NCBI GenBank assembly: GCA_029268595.1 | Contig: JAJUGB010000007.1 | Location: forward strand, 1-39,006 | From: Alcaligenaceae bacterium | GTDB taxonomy: Bacteria > Pseudomonadota > Gammaproteobacteria > Burkholderiales > Burkholderiaceae_B | Direction: 5' to 3' | DNA: 39,006 nucleotides | Shown here: positions 8,510 through 16,278 of the stretch, in pieces | Numbering within the stretch: the stretch's first letter is position 1 | Layout of the letters: each line of letters opens with the position of its first letter | Translations under genes and position numbers: made by a program | The notes under the pieces: generated by a model | What the model was told of the DNA's origin: nothing | The model's database searches: none | Seen by the model: the letters and a program-made list of their open reading frames with translations, nothing else

Positions 8510-9805
8510 TCAAGGGACAAGGGCAAGACCAACCCGCACCTGCGGCGAGCTCTTTTGGTTATAGCCGAGAAGGGTCTCGCCGTAGCCGTGGAAGTACTGA
8601 ACGTGCAAATAGCCGTTCATATCGAGGAACGTCCGGCGCAAGGGCCAAGCTGCTTCAAGCTGCACGGTCTTGCGCCCGCTTTTACCTTGGCGGTAGAGAC
8701 CTGTCAGAACCAGGCCATTGTCCTGAGCCCAGCGCGCCTTCCAGTCCACATAGCCGGCATAATCTGCGTAGTCGGGGTTGTCCGGCTTACCGAAGTAGCT
8801 TTTGACCCGTGGCGCGAAGGTGAAGGTACTGCCGCCCGAGAAGCGATAGTTGAGTTGCGGCTCCAGGTAATAGCTGTTGATGGAACGCGAGTCCGCCCCG
8901 CTCTTACCGTTGGAGTTATGCTGCACACCAGCCGCCAAACCGGCAAAGACGCGCCGTTCCGGAGACTGCCAGAGGGCGTCCTGATGCCAGAACAGGCTGG
9001 GATTGTAGGTCGTATCGATGAACGGTTTGGATTCGCCCGCCAGATCCCACAGGGACCGCTGCGTGTAGCCTAAATATAGATGGTTGAAGAAGCCCGGGTT
9101 GGAAGCATCGGCTGGCGTGAACAAGCGATATTTGAAGCTGATCTGGAAACGGGCGTTCGTGCCGTCGCGCTTACCCAAATCGAAATAGATGGGTTCAAAC
9201 GGCGAAATCGCATTGCGAAAGTGCTCGAAGGCAGAGGGTGCTGCGGCCAAGGAGCGCTGGCCTGTTGGGGCGGGGCCTTGATCGATCGATGCCCCCGCGG
9301 CCTGCGCTGCGCCTTCAGGTAGCGCAGGGTCGTAATAGGCCCCGTCACGAGCTGCCCCTGCCTGGACGATGGGAGCCTGTGCCGGCGCTTGCGCGATAAG
9401 GCTCTCGTGGGGCGCGCTTGCATCCAGGGCCAATAGTACGGACTCGCCTTCTATGTTGATGGCCTGCAGGCCTTTAACTGCAGCCGGCACTACGGCCCGC
9501 CACGAAAAAGCGGCGAAGTTATTTACAGGAAGATCAACCTGGTTCGGTGCACTTTCCAGATGGGCCAGCGAGCGCACGACCTTCCCGTTGGGGTCCCGCC
9601 ATTGAAGTACCAGCTCTTTAGGAGGGGTCCAACTTAATGTGTTGGGGGTGTCGTTGAATAACGTGCCTTGGACGCGCACCTCTTCACCTGAAGCAGCGCG
9701 AATGGTATCTAGTTGGTAGCTCATGCCGGCTTGAGCGCTAAAGGCCGTGAGAAGAGCCGAGGCGGCCAGGGCAGCTTGCACGGTAAGCCGAGCACGCAGG
9801 GGCAT
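8510..9805 (-). CDS. pldA: Outer-membrane phospholipase A (PldA family) with N-terminal extension
   Basis: This 431-residue OMPLA-type protein hydrolyses phospholipid acyl esters in the outer membrane. A signal peptide (about 26 residues ending TAFSAQA) leads into a region of about 150 residues, rich in beta strands and then Ala/Pro/Gln, before the 12-strand barrel starts near residue 190 (FEPIYFDLGKRDGTNARFQ). The catalytic motif QHNSNG places His296 and Ser298. The protein ends in a beta strand with a near-C-terminal aromatic/hydrophobic pattern, as expected for an outer-membrane protein. Escherichia coli PldA has about 289 residues, so the N-terminal part is extra. The start at 9805 is chosen because it begins right at the signal peptide. 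An in-frame ATG at 9865 is possible, and neither has a good ribosome site. It converges on the molybdopterin gene. Confidence 0.85.
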   Translation of the reverse strand: MPLRARLTVQAALAASALLTAFSAQAGMSYQLDTIRAASGEEVRVQGTLFNDTPNTLSWTPPKELVLQWRDPNGKVVRSLAHLESAPNQVDLPVNNFAAFSWRAVVPAAVKGLQAINIEGESVLLALDASAPHESLIAQAPAQAPIVQAGAARDGAYYDPALPEGAAQAAGASIDQGPAPTGQRSLAAAPSAFEHFRNAISPFEPIYFDLGKRDGTNARFQISFKYRLFTPADASNPGFFNHLYLGYTQRSLWDLAGESKPFIDTTYNPSLFWHQDALWQSPERRVFAGLAAGVQHNSNGKSGADSRSINSYYLEPQLNYRFSGGSTFTFAPRVKSYFGKPDNPDYADYAGYVDWKARWAQDNGLVLTGLYRQGKSGRKTVQLEAAWPLRRTFLDMNGYLHVQYFHGYGETLLGYNQKSSPQVRVGLALVP

Positions 9806-9865
9806 GCGAACTGCGTCAAGTTGAACTCTAGAGACAGAGCTCAAATCAAAAACCAAGTGGGTCAT

Positions 9866-10154
9866 ATGGGATCGAAGCGAACAAATGTTGCGGGCTTCCC
9901 GCTAAGGCGGGGCCCAGGCGTTGCTCACTTTAGCATCGGCACAGGGTAGAATCGCTTCGGTGTGTAAGAGAAGTTATTGACTCTTGCTGGGGTCGATGCC
10001 GTCAACCTGCTGATGGCACTATAATGACGCGTTTTTGCGACAAAGGCGTTGTCACTCTGTGGTGGTGAAGACTGCTTTGCGCCACATGCCCTGTGCCACC
10101 CCGGGTAGCATCGAATTGGTGGCCTAGCTTGCGTCACCTTTGCGTGGCAACGAC
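9866..10154. other. Intergenic region upstream of tRNA-Arg
   Basis: No credible gene is seen in the region between pldA and the repeat array. It has a perfect TATAAT at 10020-10025, without a convincing -35 hexamer 16-18 bp upstream. This could be the tRNA promoter, in which case the precursor would have a leader of about 200 nt that includes the tandem repeats. Confidence 0.35.
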
Positions 10155-10231
10155 GTCAACTTACGTGGCGTCAACTACGTGGCGTCAACTACGGTGTGTC
10201 AACTACGTTGCGTCAACTACGTTGTGTCAAT
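10155..10231 (+). repeat. Tandem array of a 14-bp unit directly in front of tRNA-Arg
   Basis: Five units start with GTCAACT at 10155, 10170, 10184, 10198 and 10212, and a sixth, broken unit (GTCAAT) starts at 10226. The spacing is 15, 14, 14, 14 and 14 bp. The unit is close to GTCAACTACGTTGC. The array ends exactly at the first base of the tRNA. A 14-bp period is about 1.3 helical turns, so the units do not present one face of the helix. Confidence 0.9.
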
Positions 10232-10308
10232 GTCGCGGTAGCTCAACTGGATAGAGCACCGGCCTTCTAAGCCGGGGGTTACGGGTTCGATTCCTGTCCG
10301 CGACGCCA
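10232..10308 (+). tRNA. tRNA-Arg (anticodon TCT)
   Basis: The acceptor stem GTCGCGG (10232-10238) pairs with CCGCGAC, followed by discriminator G and an encoded CCA at 10306-10308. The D arm reads GCTCAACTGGATAGAGC. The anticodon stem CCGGC/GCCGG encloses the loop CTTCTAA, with anticodon TCT at 10266-10268. The T arm has GGTTCGATTCC. It decodes the AGA codon, which is rare in GC-rich genomes. I saw no integrase or repeated 3' end nearby, so it is not obviously used as an attachment site. Confidence 0.97.
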
Positions 10309-10406
10309 ATAACTGTGTAAGACCCGCTGCACCCACACGCGGTCCTCTCGCAGTCGCTTCTGATTCTTCCAACGATTATTGCCGGCCTGGCCGAAACGAC
10401 CTGCCC

Positions 10407-10652
10407 TTATGGTTCGTCGGGTGTATGCGCGTCGCCGTCCATGAACGGCGCCAGGAGCTGGCGGGCGAGCTCCTCTTGCTCTGCCCGGACCATCAGCTTT
10501 TGAGCATTCAGGCTGTCTGTGACGGACCCTGGATACATGGTGCTGAATTGGCTTCCTTGCATGACATAGTGAATGTCATAGGCTCGCATAAGAGCTTCGA
10601 TGGCGCTAGCTTCGGCCTGGGAGCGGGGCGTGTATAGGGTGACAAGTTGCAT
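10407..10652 (-). CDS. DUF2007-type putative signal-transducing protein
   Basis: This small, soluble 81-residue protein begins MQLVTLYTPRSQAEASAIEALM and has a later KLMVRAEQEELARQLL segment. This is the ferredoxin-like pattern of the DUF2007 family (PII-like fold, role unknown). GGAG lies about 7 nt before the ATG at 10652. It sits 78 bp downstream of the GntR gene in the same direction and may be co-transcribed, though it has no known tie to aromatic catabolism. Confidence 0.75.
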   Translation of the reverse strand: MQLVTLYTPRSQAEASAIEALMRAYDIHYVMQGSQFSTMYPGSVTDSLNAQKLMVRAEQEELARQLLAPFMDGDAHTPDEP

Positions 10653-10730
10653 GGCTCGGCTCCACCTATGAGGAATGAGTAGATTGGCCTAGAGCCGAGT
10701 TGCGAACAATGAAGGTTAACCCGCGTGGAG

Positions 10731-11462
10731 TCACCCCTTGAATAAATCCGGTGGCAGATGCTTGACCGCTTCATAGGTCATGCGTATGTGGTCGGCCAGG
10801 ATCTTGCAGGCCTTTTCGCTGTCGTGCGCCAGGGCGGCGTCCAGTATGGCCTGATGCTCGCTGTGCACATCGCGGGGAATGGGTTGCTGAACGATGACCA
10901 AACGGCGATAGCGTTCGGCCTGCTGGTACAGGATTCCCATGAAATGGCGAACCCAGCTGGATGTACAGGCGCTGATCAGAGCGCGATGGAATTCGCGATT
11001 GCGCTCTTCCCATTCGTTAAAGCCCTCGGCGTCGTTATCAGTCAGGCGCGCCTGGGCCCGATCCAGGCGGTGAAAGGCTGCCACGATCCGGCCCTCCCAG
11101 ACGTCGTCTCCCCGTTCGATGGACTGCTTGAGTGCTTCACACTCGAGAAGGATGCGGGTTTGGGTGATGTCGTGGAAATCTTCGATAGATATGGGTTTGA
11201 CATGAAAGCCGCGTTGACCCTGGGCTACGACCAGTGCGTCCGACACCAGCAGGGCCAACGCTTCGCGCAGCGTACCGGCTCCGACACCGTAGGTGTCTTT
11301 GAGATGCTCGACCCGCAAGCGCGTGCCCGGCGCCAAGCGGCCCTCGATAATATCCCGACGCAGACGGTGATACGCCGCGCCAACAAGCGTTTTGGCGGTG
11401 GGCGGCACAGAGCCGGCCGCTACGGTGGAAGGAGTGGCGCCTTCAGCAGAAATATCCAGCAT
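10731..11462 (-). CDS. GntR-family regulator, FadR (FCD) subfamily
   Basis: This 243-residue regulator has a winged helix at about residues 25-92 (AYHRLRRDIIEGRLAPGTRL, then a recognition helix GAGTLREALALL). An all-helical FCD ligand-binding domain spans about 98-230. Candidate metal-binding residues lie in NREFHRALISAC and in the histidines of EHQAIL and DHIRM. Members of this subfamily usually sense carboxylic acids and act as repressors of adjacent catabolic operons. The gene is divergent from the extradiol dioxygenase operon across 156 bp, so that operon is the likely target and an aromatic acid or ring-cleavage product the likely ligand. Both are inference. No strong ribosome site is seen at the ATG at 11462. 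Confidence 0.88.
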   Translation of the reverse strand: MLDISAEGATPSTVAAGSVPPTAKTLVGAAYHRLRRDIIEGRLAPGTRLRVEHLKDTYGVGAGTLREALALLVSDALVVAQGQRGFHVKPISIEDFHDITQTRILLECEALKQSIERGDDVWEGRIVAAFHRLDRAQARLTDNDAEGFNEWEERNREFHRALISACTSSWVRHFMGILYQQAERYRRLVIVQQPIPRDVHSEHQAILDAALAHDSEKACKILADHIRMTYEAVKHLPPDLFKG

Positions 11463-11556
11463 ATCAAGGCCAAGGGTAAGTATTAGTAGCAGTTTACCGT
11501 AATTGCGGCAAAAATGCGGCTAGAGCGATAGAAATGAAAAATCTCGATAAAATCAC

Positions 11557-11585
11557 TTGACGCCGATATTGCGAGGAATTATTCT
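11557..11585 (+). promoter_or_regulatory. Sigma-70 promoter of the meta-cleavage operon
   Basis: TTGACG at 11557-11562 and TATTCT at 11580-11585 are separated by an ideal 17 bp. The expected transcription start is about 25 bp upstream of the GTG start at 11619. A small palindrome TTGCGGCAA at 11503-11511, upstream of the -35 box, might be part of the GntR site. Confidence 0.7.
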
Positions 11586-11618
11586 TAGTTCTGCGCTTCC
11601 TACGGCTAAGGAGACATT

Positions 11619-12482
11619 GTGATCCACCTGCATGACATTCGCTACGTGCGGCTTGGTACCTCTGATTTAGATGGGGCAGTCAGGTACGCAACCGATTTGC
11701 TGGGTTTACAGGTAGCGCACCGGGATGCCAAGAGCGTGTACTTTAAATCCGACAGTCGCGACCATACGCTTTGCTATTTCGAGGGCGATCCGCGCGACCA
11801 TACGGCTGCTTTCGAGGTCGATACCGCCAAAGAGCTTTCAGATGCCGCCGAGCTGCTGGAAGCAAAGGGATACAAGGTTCACCAGGGCACGGCCACCGAA
11901 GCCGAACAGCGTCATGTGCGCGAATTCATTGCCTTTAACGATCCATCCGGCAATCGAATCGAGCTTGTTTACGAGCCGCATCACAGCGGAGTCCGTTACT
12001 TTGCACCGCGCGACGCAGGTATTACCGGATTCAGTCATATTGGTTTGCGCACTCTTGATGCAAGGCGGGACGAAAAATTCTGGACGGAGTTGCTGGGGGC
12101 CAAGGTCAGTGACCGTATTGGCGATGCTCCCTTGTTGCGCATAGACGAAGTGCACCACAAGATTGCGCTTTTCCCTTCGGCGTACCCAGGCGTGCAGCAT
12201 ATCAATCACCAGGTGGAAAGCATTGACGACGTCATGCGTGCTTACTACATCATGAGAGAGCGCAACATACCCATCCGTTTCGGGCCCGGTCGCCATCCCA
12301 CTTCCGGAGCCATGTTCTTGTACTTCGCGGGCCCGGACGACATGATTTACGAATATTCCACTGGCGTGCGTTTAATCACCGAAGAGGACGAAAGAACATA
12401 CCGCCCGCGCAACTTCCCCATGGATCCCACTTCATTTTGCATGTGGGGGTCACGACCGGATATTCCGGAGTTCAGGAAGTGA
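11619..12482 (+). CDS. Type I extradiol dioxygenase (VOC fold), likely acting on 2,3-dihydroxybenzoate
   Basis: This 287-residue Fe(II) dioxygenase has two vicinal-oxygen-chelate domains. Expected metal ligands are His140 (GFSHIGL), His197 (HINHQVE) and Glu245 (YEYSTG). His180, His226 (GPGRHPTSG) and Tyr235 fit the conserved second-shell residues of BphC-type enzymes. It would cleave a catechol next to its hydroxyls. The next gene is a decarboxylase, and the hydroxymuconic semialdehyde dehydrogenase branch follows. A carboxycatechol such as 2,3-dihydroxybenzoate is therefore the best guess, as for DhbA/CmtC. The start is a GTG with AAGGAG 5 nt upstream. It is the first gene of the operon, and its stop overlaps the next start. 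Confidence 0.85.
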   Translation: MIHLHDIRYVRLGTSDLDGAVRYATDLLGLQVAHRDAKSVYFKSDSRDHTLCYFEGDPRDHTAAFEVDTAKELSDAAELLEAKGYKVHQGTATEAEQRHVREFIAFNDPSGNRIELVYEPHHSGVRYFAPRDAGITGFSHIGLRTLDARRDEKFWTELLGAKVSDRIGDAPLLRIDEVHHKIALFPSAYPGVQHINHQVESIDDVMRAYYIMRERNIPIRFGPGRHPTSGAMFLYFAGPDDMIYEYSTGVRLITEEDERTYRPRNFPMDPTSFCMWGSRPDIPEFRK

Positions 12483-13186
12483 GCCAGGTAGGGGTGGCGG
12501 CGGATTTGGCGGCGCAGCGACGTGTCCGTATAGCAGCTCGCGCCTTGGCCCGACACGGCCTGGTGCACGCCTATGGGCACTGCAGTACGCGGCTAGACGC
12601 CGATCACTTCTTGGTTTGTGCCGCTAAACCCATGGGGCTCATTGGGCCGTCGGAAGATGGCACAGTGGTTCCCGTAGACGGAGATCTGCCCGAAGGCGTA
12701 TTGGGCGAAGTCCGGATTCATCAACACATTTATAAGACCCGCCCAGACATCAAAGGGGTCGTTCGCAGCATGCCTCGCGATGTCATGACCTTGTCCGCGG
12801 CTGGTATAACGCCGGCGCCGCGTCACGGCATGGGTTCTTATTTTTCGCCCGGCGTTCCTTTATGGAACGACGTCCAGTTAGTACGTACCGACGCACAAGC
12901 TCAAGGCGTCGCCAGCCTAATTAGCCAATCTGCAGCAGTAGTCATGCGCGGCAATGGGGCGGTCACAGCTGCCGAATCGCTTGAGGACGCCGTCGTTTTG
13001 ACTTGGTATCTGGAAGACGCTGCCCGCATCGAGCTACAGCTTCGCGCGGCCGGTCTGGCTCAAGACGAGCACATTATTTCGCCTGAGGCCGCAGCCGCTC
13101 GAGCGGTACGGGCCGGACGCATCTTTGAGCGCATGTGGGACTACCTCACAGCTGGCGACCTCGAACTCACTTCAACCATCGTTTAA
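12479..13186 (+). CDS. Class II aldolase/adducin-fold decarboxylase (DhbB/CmtD-like)
   Basis: This 235-residue protein has the class II aldolase fold (HAYGHCSTRL near residue 30, LGEVRIHQHIYKTRPDIKGV near 75-94, MRGNGAV near 156-162). It probably removes the ring carboxyl from the extradiol product, giving 2-hydroxymuconic semialdehyde. The three zinc histidines of canonical aldolases are absent: the usual HxH reads RSM (96-98) and the later His-Gly reads Asn-Gly (159-160). This may be normal for this decarboxylase-type branch. The start is GTG at 12479, with GGAG 8 nt upstream and a GTGA overlap with the dioxygenase stop. An ATG at 12437 inside the upstream gene is less likely. Confidence 0.78.
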   Translation: MSQVGVAADLAAQRRVRIAARALARHGLVHAYGHCSTRLDADHFLVCAAKPMGLIGPSEDGTVVPVDGDLPEGVLGEVRIHQHIYKTRPDIKGVVRSMPRDVMTLSAAGITPAPRHGMGSYFSPGVPLWNDVQLVRTDAQAQGVASLISQSAAVVMRGNGAVTAAESLEDAVVLTWYLEDAARIELQLRAAGLAQDEHIISPEAAAARAVRAGRIFERMWDYLTAGDLELTSTIV

Positions 13187-13199
13187 CCATTTAGCAGCT

Positions 13200-14654
13200 A
13201 TGACTGAATTCAAGAATTTCATTGACGGACAATGGGTTACCTCGGGCAAGACCTTCGAGAACCGTAATCCCATCGACAACAGCCTCATCGGCATGGTGCA
13301 CGAAGCCAATGCCCAGCAGGTTGATCAAGCCGTGCGCGCCGCACGCGCCGCTCTCAGTGGCCCTTGGGCTACCATGAAAACACCAGATCGCGTGGCGCTT
13401 TTGCACGCCGTGGCCGATGGCATCAATAAGCGTTTCGACGACTTCCTTGAAGCCGAAATGATGGATACCGGCAAGCCCTACGGTTTGGCCAGCCATGTCG
13501 ATATTCCTCGCGGAGCGGCCAACTTCAAAGTGTTCGCCGACCTGATTCGCAATATTCCGACCGAAACATTCCCCATGGAAACTCCCGATGGAGGCCATGC
13601 GCTCAACTACGGCATTCGTGTGCCACGGGGCGTCATTGCCGTCGTATGCCCGTGGAACCTGCCGTTGCTGTTGATGACCTGGAAGGTGGGCCCGGCGCTC
13701 GCTTGCGGAAACACCGTTGTGGTCAAACCCTCTGAAGAGACTCCGGCCACAGCAACGCTGTTGGGCGAAGTCATGAACGAAGTGGGCATGCCGGCAGGCG
13801 TCTACAACGTGGTGCACGGGTTTGGTCCCGATTCCGCAGGTCAATTCCTGACAGAGCATCCGGACGTCGATGGCATTACCTTCACGGGCGAAACTCGTAC
13901 AGGGGAAGTGATTATGCGCGCAGCAGCCAAAGGCGTGCGTGCGGTTTCTTTTGAGCTGGGTGGCAAGAACCCCGGCATCGTGTTTGCCGATGCCGATTTC
14001 GACAAGGCGGTCGCCGGTATTACGCGATCGGCCTTCGAAAACTCGGGCCAGGTTTGCCTGGGAACCGAACGCGTCTATGTGCAGCGGCCGATTTTCGAGC
14101 GCTTCGTACAAGCCCTGAAAGAGCGTGCCGAAGGCTTCAAACTGGGTGACAACCGCGACCGTAACACCACTTTCGGCCCCCTGGTCTCTCGTGAACATCA
14201 GCGCAAGGTACTCAGCTATTACGAGAAGGCCGCCGCCGAAGGCGCCACCGTCGTCACTGGTGGTGGCGTGCCGGAGTTACCCGAGGCCCTCAAGGATGGC
14301 GCCTGGGTGCAGCCCACCATCTGGACCGGTCTGCCCGAAACTTCGCCTGTCATCCGCGAAGAAATCTTCGGACCTTGCTGTCACATACAGCCATTTGATA
14401 CCGAAGAAGAGGTCATTGCCATGGCCAACGATACGCCTTACGGTTTGGCCGCTACGGTCTGGACCCAGAATCTCAGCACGGCGCACCGCATGTCGGCCGC
14501 ACTCAATGTGGGCCTATGCTGGGTAAACTCTTGGTTCCTGCGCGACTTGCGCACCTCGTTCGGGGGCGCTAAGCAGTCCGGTCTCGGACGCGAAGGTGGT
14601 GTGCACTCCATGGAGTTCTACACCGAGTTGCGCAACGCGTGCATCAAGCTGTAG
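13200..14654 (+). CDS. dmpC: 2-hydroxymuconic semialdehyde dehydrogenase
   Basis: This 484-residue NAD-dependent aldehyde dehydrogenase has PWN at 151-153, general base Glu252 in FELGGKNPG, and catalytic Cys286 in NSGQVCLGTERVYV. Its length and sequence fit XylG/DmpC, which oxidise 2-hydroxymuconic semialdehyde to 2-hydroxymuconate (4-oxalocrotonate enol form). The start at 13200 lies 13 nt after the previous stop; an in-frame upstream start at 13125 lies inside the decarboxylase gene. This gene selects the oxidative (4-oxalocrotonate) branch; no hydrolase of the XylF type is present. Confidence 0.92.
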   Translation: MTEFKNFIDGQWVTSGKTFENRNPIDNSLIGMVHEANAQQVDQAVRAARAALSGPWATMKTPDRVALLHAVADGINKRFDDFLEAEMMDTGKPYGLASHVDIPRGAANFKVFADLIRNIPTETFPMETPDGGHALNYGIRVPRGVIAVVCPWNLPLLLMTWKVGPALACGNTVVVKPSEETPATATLLGEVMNEVGMPAGVYNVVHGFGPDSAGQFLTEHPDVDGITFTGETRTGEVIMRAAAKGVRAVSFELGGKNPGIVFADADFDKAVAGITRSAFENSGQVCLGTERVYVQRPIFERFVQALKERAEGFKLGDNRDRNTTFGPLVSREHQRKVLSYYEKAAAEGATVVTGGGVPELPEALKDGAWVQPTIWTGLPETSPVIREEIFGPCCHIQPFDTEEEVIAMANDTPYGLAATVWTQNLSTAHRMSAALNVGLCWVNSWFLRDLRTSFGGAKQSGLGREGGVHSMEFYTELRNACIKL

Positions 14655-14661
14655 GAAGGTT

Positions 14662-15447
14662 ATGAACCAAAACAAAATCGAACAATATGGCGACGCTTTG
14701 TACGACGCCCTGATCAACCGTCAAGCTATCGATCCCCTCACTGCCAGTGAGCCGGACATGACCATAGAAGACGCGTATAAAGTGCAGTTGCGCATGATCG
14801 AGCGCCGGTTACAGGCTGGCAACGAGCACATCATCGGCAAGAAGATCGGCGTCACCAGTCAAGTGGTCATGGACATGCTCAAGGTCGACCAGCCCGACTT
14901 TGGTCACCTGACGTCGGCGATGGTCTATGGCGACGGCGACGCCATTCCGACGGACAGCCTGATCTCGCCTCGTGCTGAGGGTGAAATCGCGTTTGTGCTG
15001 AAGCACGATCTGACCGGACCCGGCGTCACCAATGCCGACGTATTGCGGGCCACCGAATACGTCCTGCCGTGCTTCGAGATTGTCGACTCCCGTATCCGCG
15101 ACTGGAAAATCAAAATTCAGGACACTGTGGCCGATAACGCTTCTTCGGGCGTGTTTGTGCTGGGCGATGCCGCTGCAGACCCCCGGAAAATCGATCTCTC
15201 TGTAGTGGGCATGACCCTGGAAAAAGATGGCGAGATCCTGGCAACCGGCGCCGGCGCCGCTGCGCTGGGTCATCCGGTTAACGCCGTCACCTGGCTGGCC
15301 AATACGCTTGGCCGTCTGGGCATCTCCCTGAAGGCTGGCGAAGTGATTTTGTCCGGTTCATTGGCCGCGATGATTCCGGTGCAGGCAAATACCAACCTGC
15401 GCGTGAGTTTGGGCGGCATTGGCTCCGTTGGCGTTCGCTTTGTCTAA
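14662..15447 (+). CDS. dmpE: 2-oxopent-4-enoate (2-hydroxypenta-2,4-dienoate) hydratase
   Basis: This 261-residue member of the fumarylacetoacetase-like hydratase/decarboxylase family carries GKKIGVTSQVVMDMLKVDQP, PRAEGEIAFVLK and FEIVDSRIRDWKIKIQDTVA. These are typical of DmpE/XylJ. It adds water to 2-hydroxypenta-2,4-dienoate to give 4-hydroxy-2-oxovalerate, using a divalent metal held by the Glu residues of the AEGE motif. AGGAAGG precedes the ATG at 14662, 7 nt after the dehydrogenase stop. DmpE and DmpH form a complex in studied systems, and here their genes are adjacent. Confidence 0.92.
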   Translation: MNQNKIEQYGDALYDALINRQAIDPLTASEPDMTIEDAYKVQLRMIERRLQAGNEHIIGKKIGVTSQVVMDMLKVDQPDFGHLTSAMVYGDGDAIPTDSLISPRAEGEIAFVLKHDLTGPGVTNADVLRATEYVLPCFEIVDSRIRDWKIKIQDTVADNASSGVFVLGDAAADPRKIDLSVVGMTLEKDGEILATGAGAAALGHPVNAVTWLANTLGRLGISLKAGEVILSGSLAAMIPVQANTNLRVSLGGIGSVGVRFV

Positions 15448-15456
15448 GGAAGATTC

Positions 15457-16245
15457 ATGGCATTACATACTACAACCATTCAAAAACTGGCCGAACACCT
15501 GGATGCCGCGGAAAACGAGTGCCGCGATGTCGTCAAGATCACGGACGAGCATCCCGATATGGATTGGGATGACGCCTACGCCATCCAAGATGCTCTACGG
15601 GCCATTAAAGAAGGGCGGGGCGTACGCATCACGGGCCTGAAGATGGGCCTGACCTCCCATGCCAAGATGAAGCAGATGGGCGTCAAGGATCCCGTTCGAG
15701 GGTTCATCACGGATTACGGCATGGTCGCCGACGGAGGAGAATGCGACACCAGCACGCTCATCCATCCCAAGGTGGAAGCGGAAATCGCATTTGTCACCAA
15801 GAAGGCTTTGTCGGGTCCCGGCTGCCATATTGGTGACGTGCTGGCGGCTACCGATTTTGTTCTCCCGGCCCTCGAAATCATCGATTCGCGTTATCGCGAT
15901 TTCAAATTCGACCTGAAAAGCGTAATTGCCGATAACACTTCGGCCGCGCGATATGTGCTGGGCGGGCGCTCTTGCAACCCAGTCGGTATCGATTTAAAAA
16001 ACCTGGGTGTGGTCATGGAGAAAAACGGCGTCGTGGTCGCCACCGGCGCCGGCTCGGCTGTACTGGGTCACCCGGCCCAGAGTGTGGCCATGCTGGCCAA
16101 TATGCTGGGCGCACGTGGCGAGGAAATCCCTGCAGGCACGCTCATTCTTACCGGCGGAGTCACCGAGGCAGTGGCGGTCGAAAAGGGCGACAGCATCAAC
16201 GTGCGCTACCAGCACCTGGGCTCGGTATCGCTGCGTTTCGTGTGA
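15457..16245 (+). CDS. dmpH: 4-oxalocrotonate decarboxylase
   Basis: This 262-residue paralogue of the preceding hydratase has GLKMGLTSHAKMKQMGVKDP and the metal-binding EAEIAFVTKK, typical of DmpH/XylI. It decarboxylates 2-oxohex-3-enedioate to 2-hydroxypenta-2,4-dienoate, which is passed to the hydratase. The gene order hydratase-decarboxylase and the motif differences between the two (GKKIGVTS against GLKMGLTS) support the assignment. The tautomerase that usually supplies its substrate (4-OT, about 62 residues) is not encoded in this cluster. Confidence 0.9.
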   Translation: MALHTTTIQKLAEHLDAAENECRDVVKITDEHPDMDWDDAYAIQDALRAIKEGRGVRITGLKMGLTSHAKMKQMGVKDPVRGFITDYGMVADGGECDTSTLIHPKVEAEIAFVTKKALSGPGCHIGDVLAATDFVLPALEIIDSRYRDFKFDLKSVIADNTSAARYVLGGRSCNPVGIDLKNLGVVMEKNGVVVATGAGSAVLGHPAQSVAMLANMLGARGEEIPAGTLILTGGVTEAVAVEKGDSINVRYQHLGSVSLRFV

Positions 16246-16278
16246 TGAGCACGTCGGACTTCAATTTAAGGAACTCAA

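Noticed and set aside
10155-10231. CRISPR-like reading of the tandem array
   Set aside because: The units are contiguous 14-mers with no unique spacers, and no cas gene is present.
10232-10308. tRNA-Arg as an integration site of a genomic island
   Set aside because: No integrase gene, no repeated tRNA 3' end and no change in gene character are seen on either side.
13191-14198. 335-codon minus-strand ORF opposite the aldehyde dehydrogenase gene
   Set aside because: It is a shadow of a gene with intact catalytic motifs. No ribosome site or family likeness is seen.
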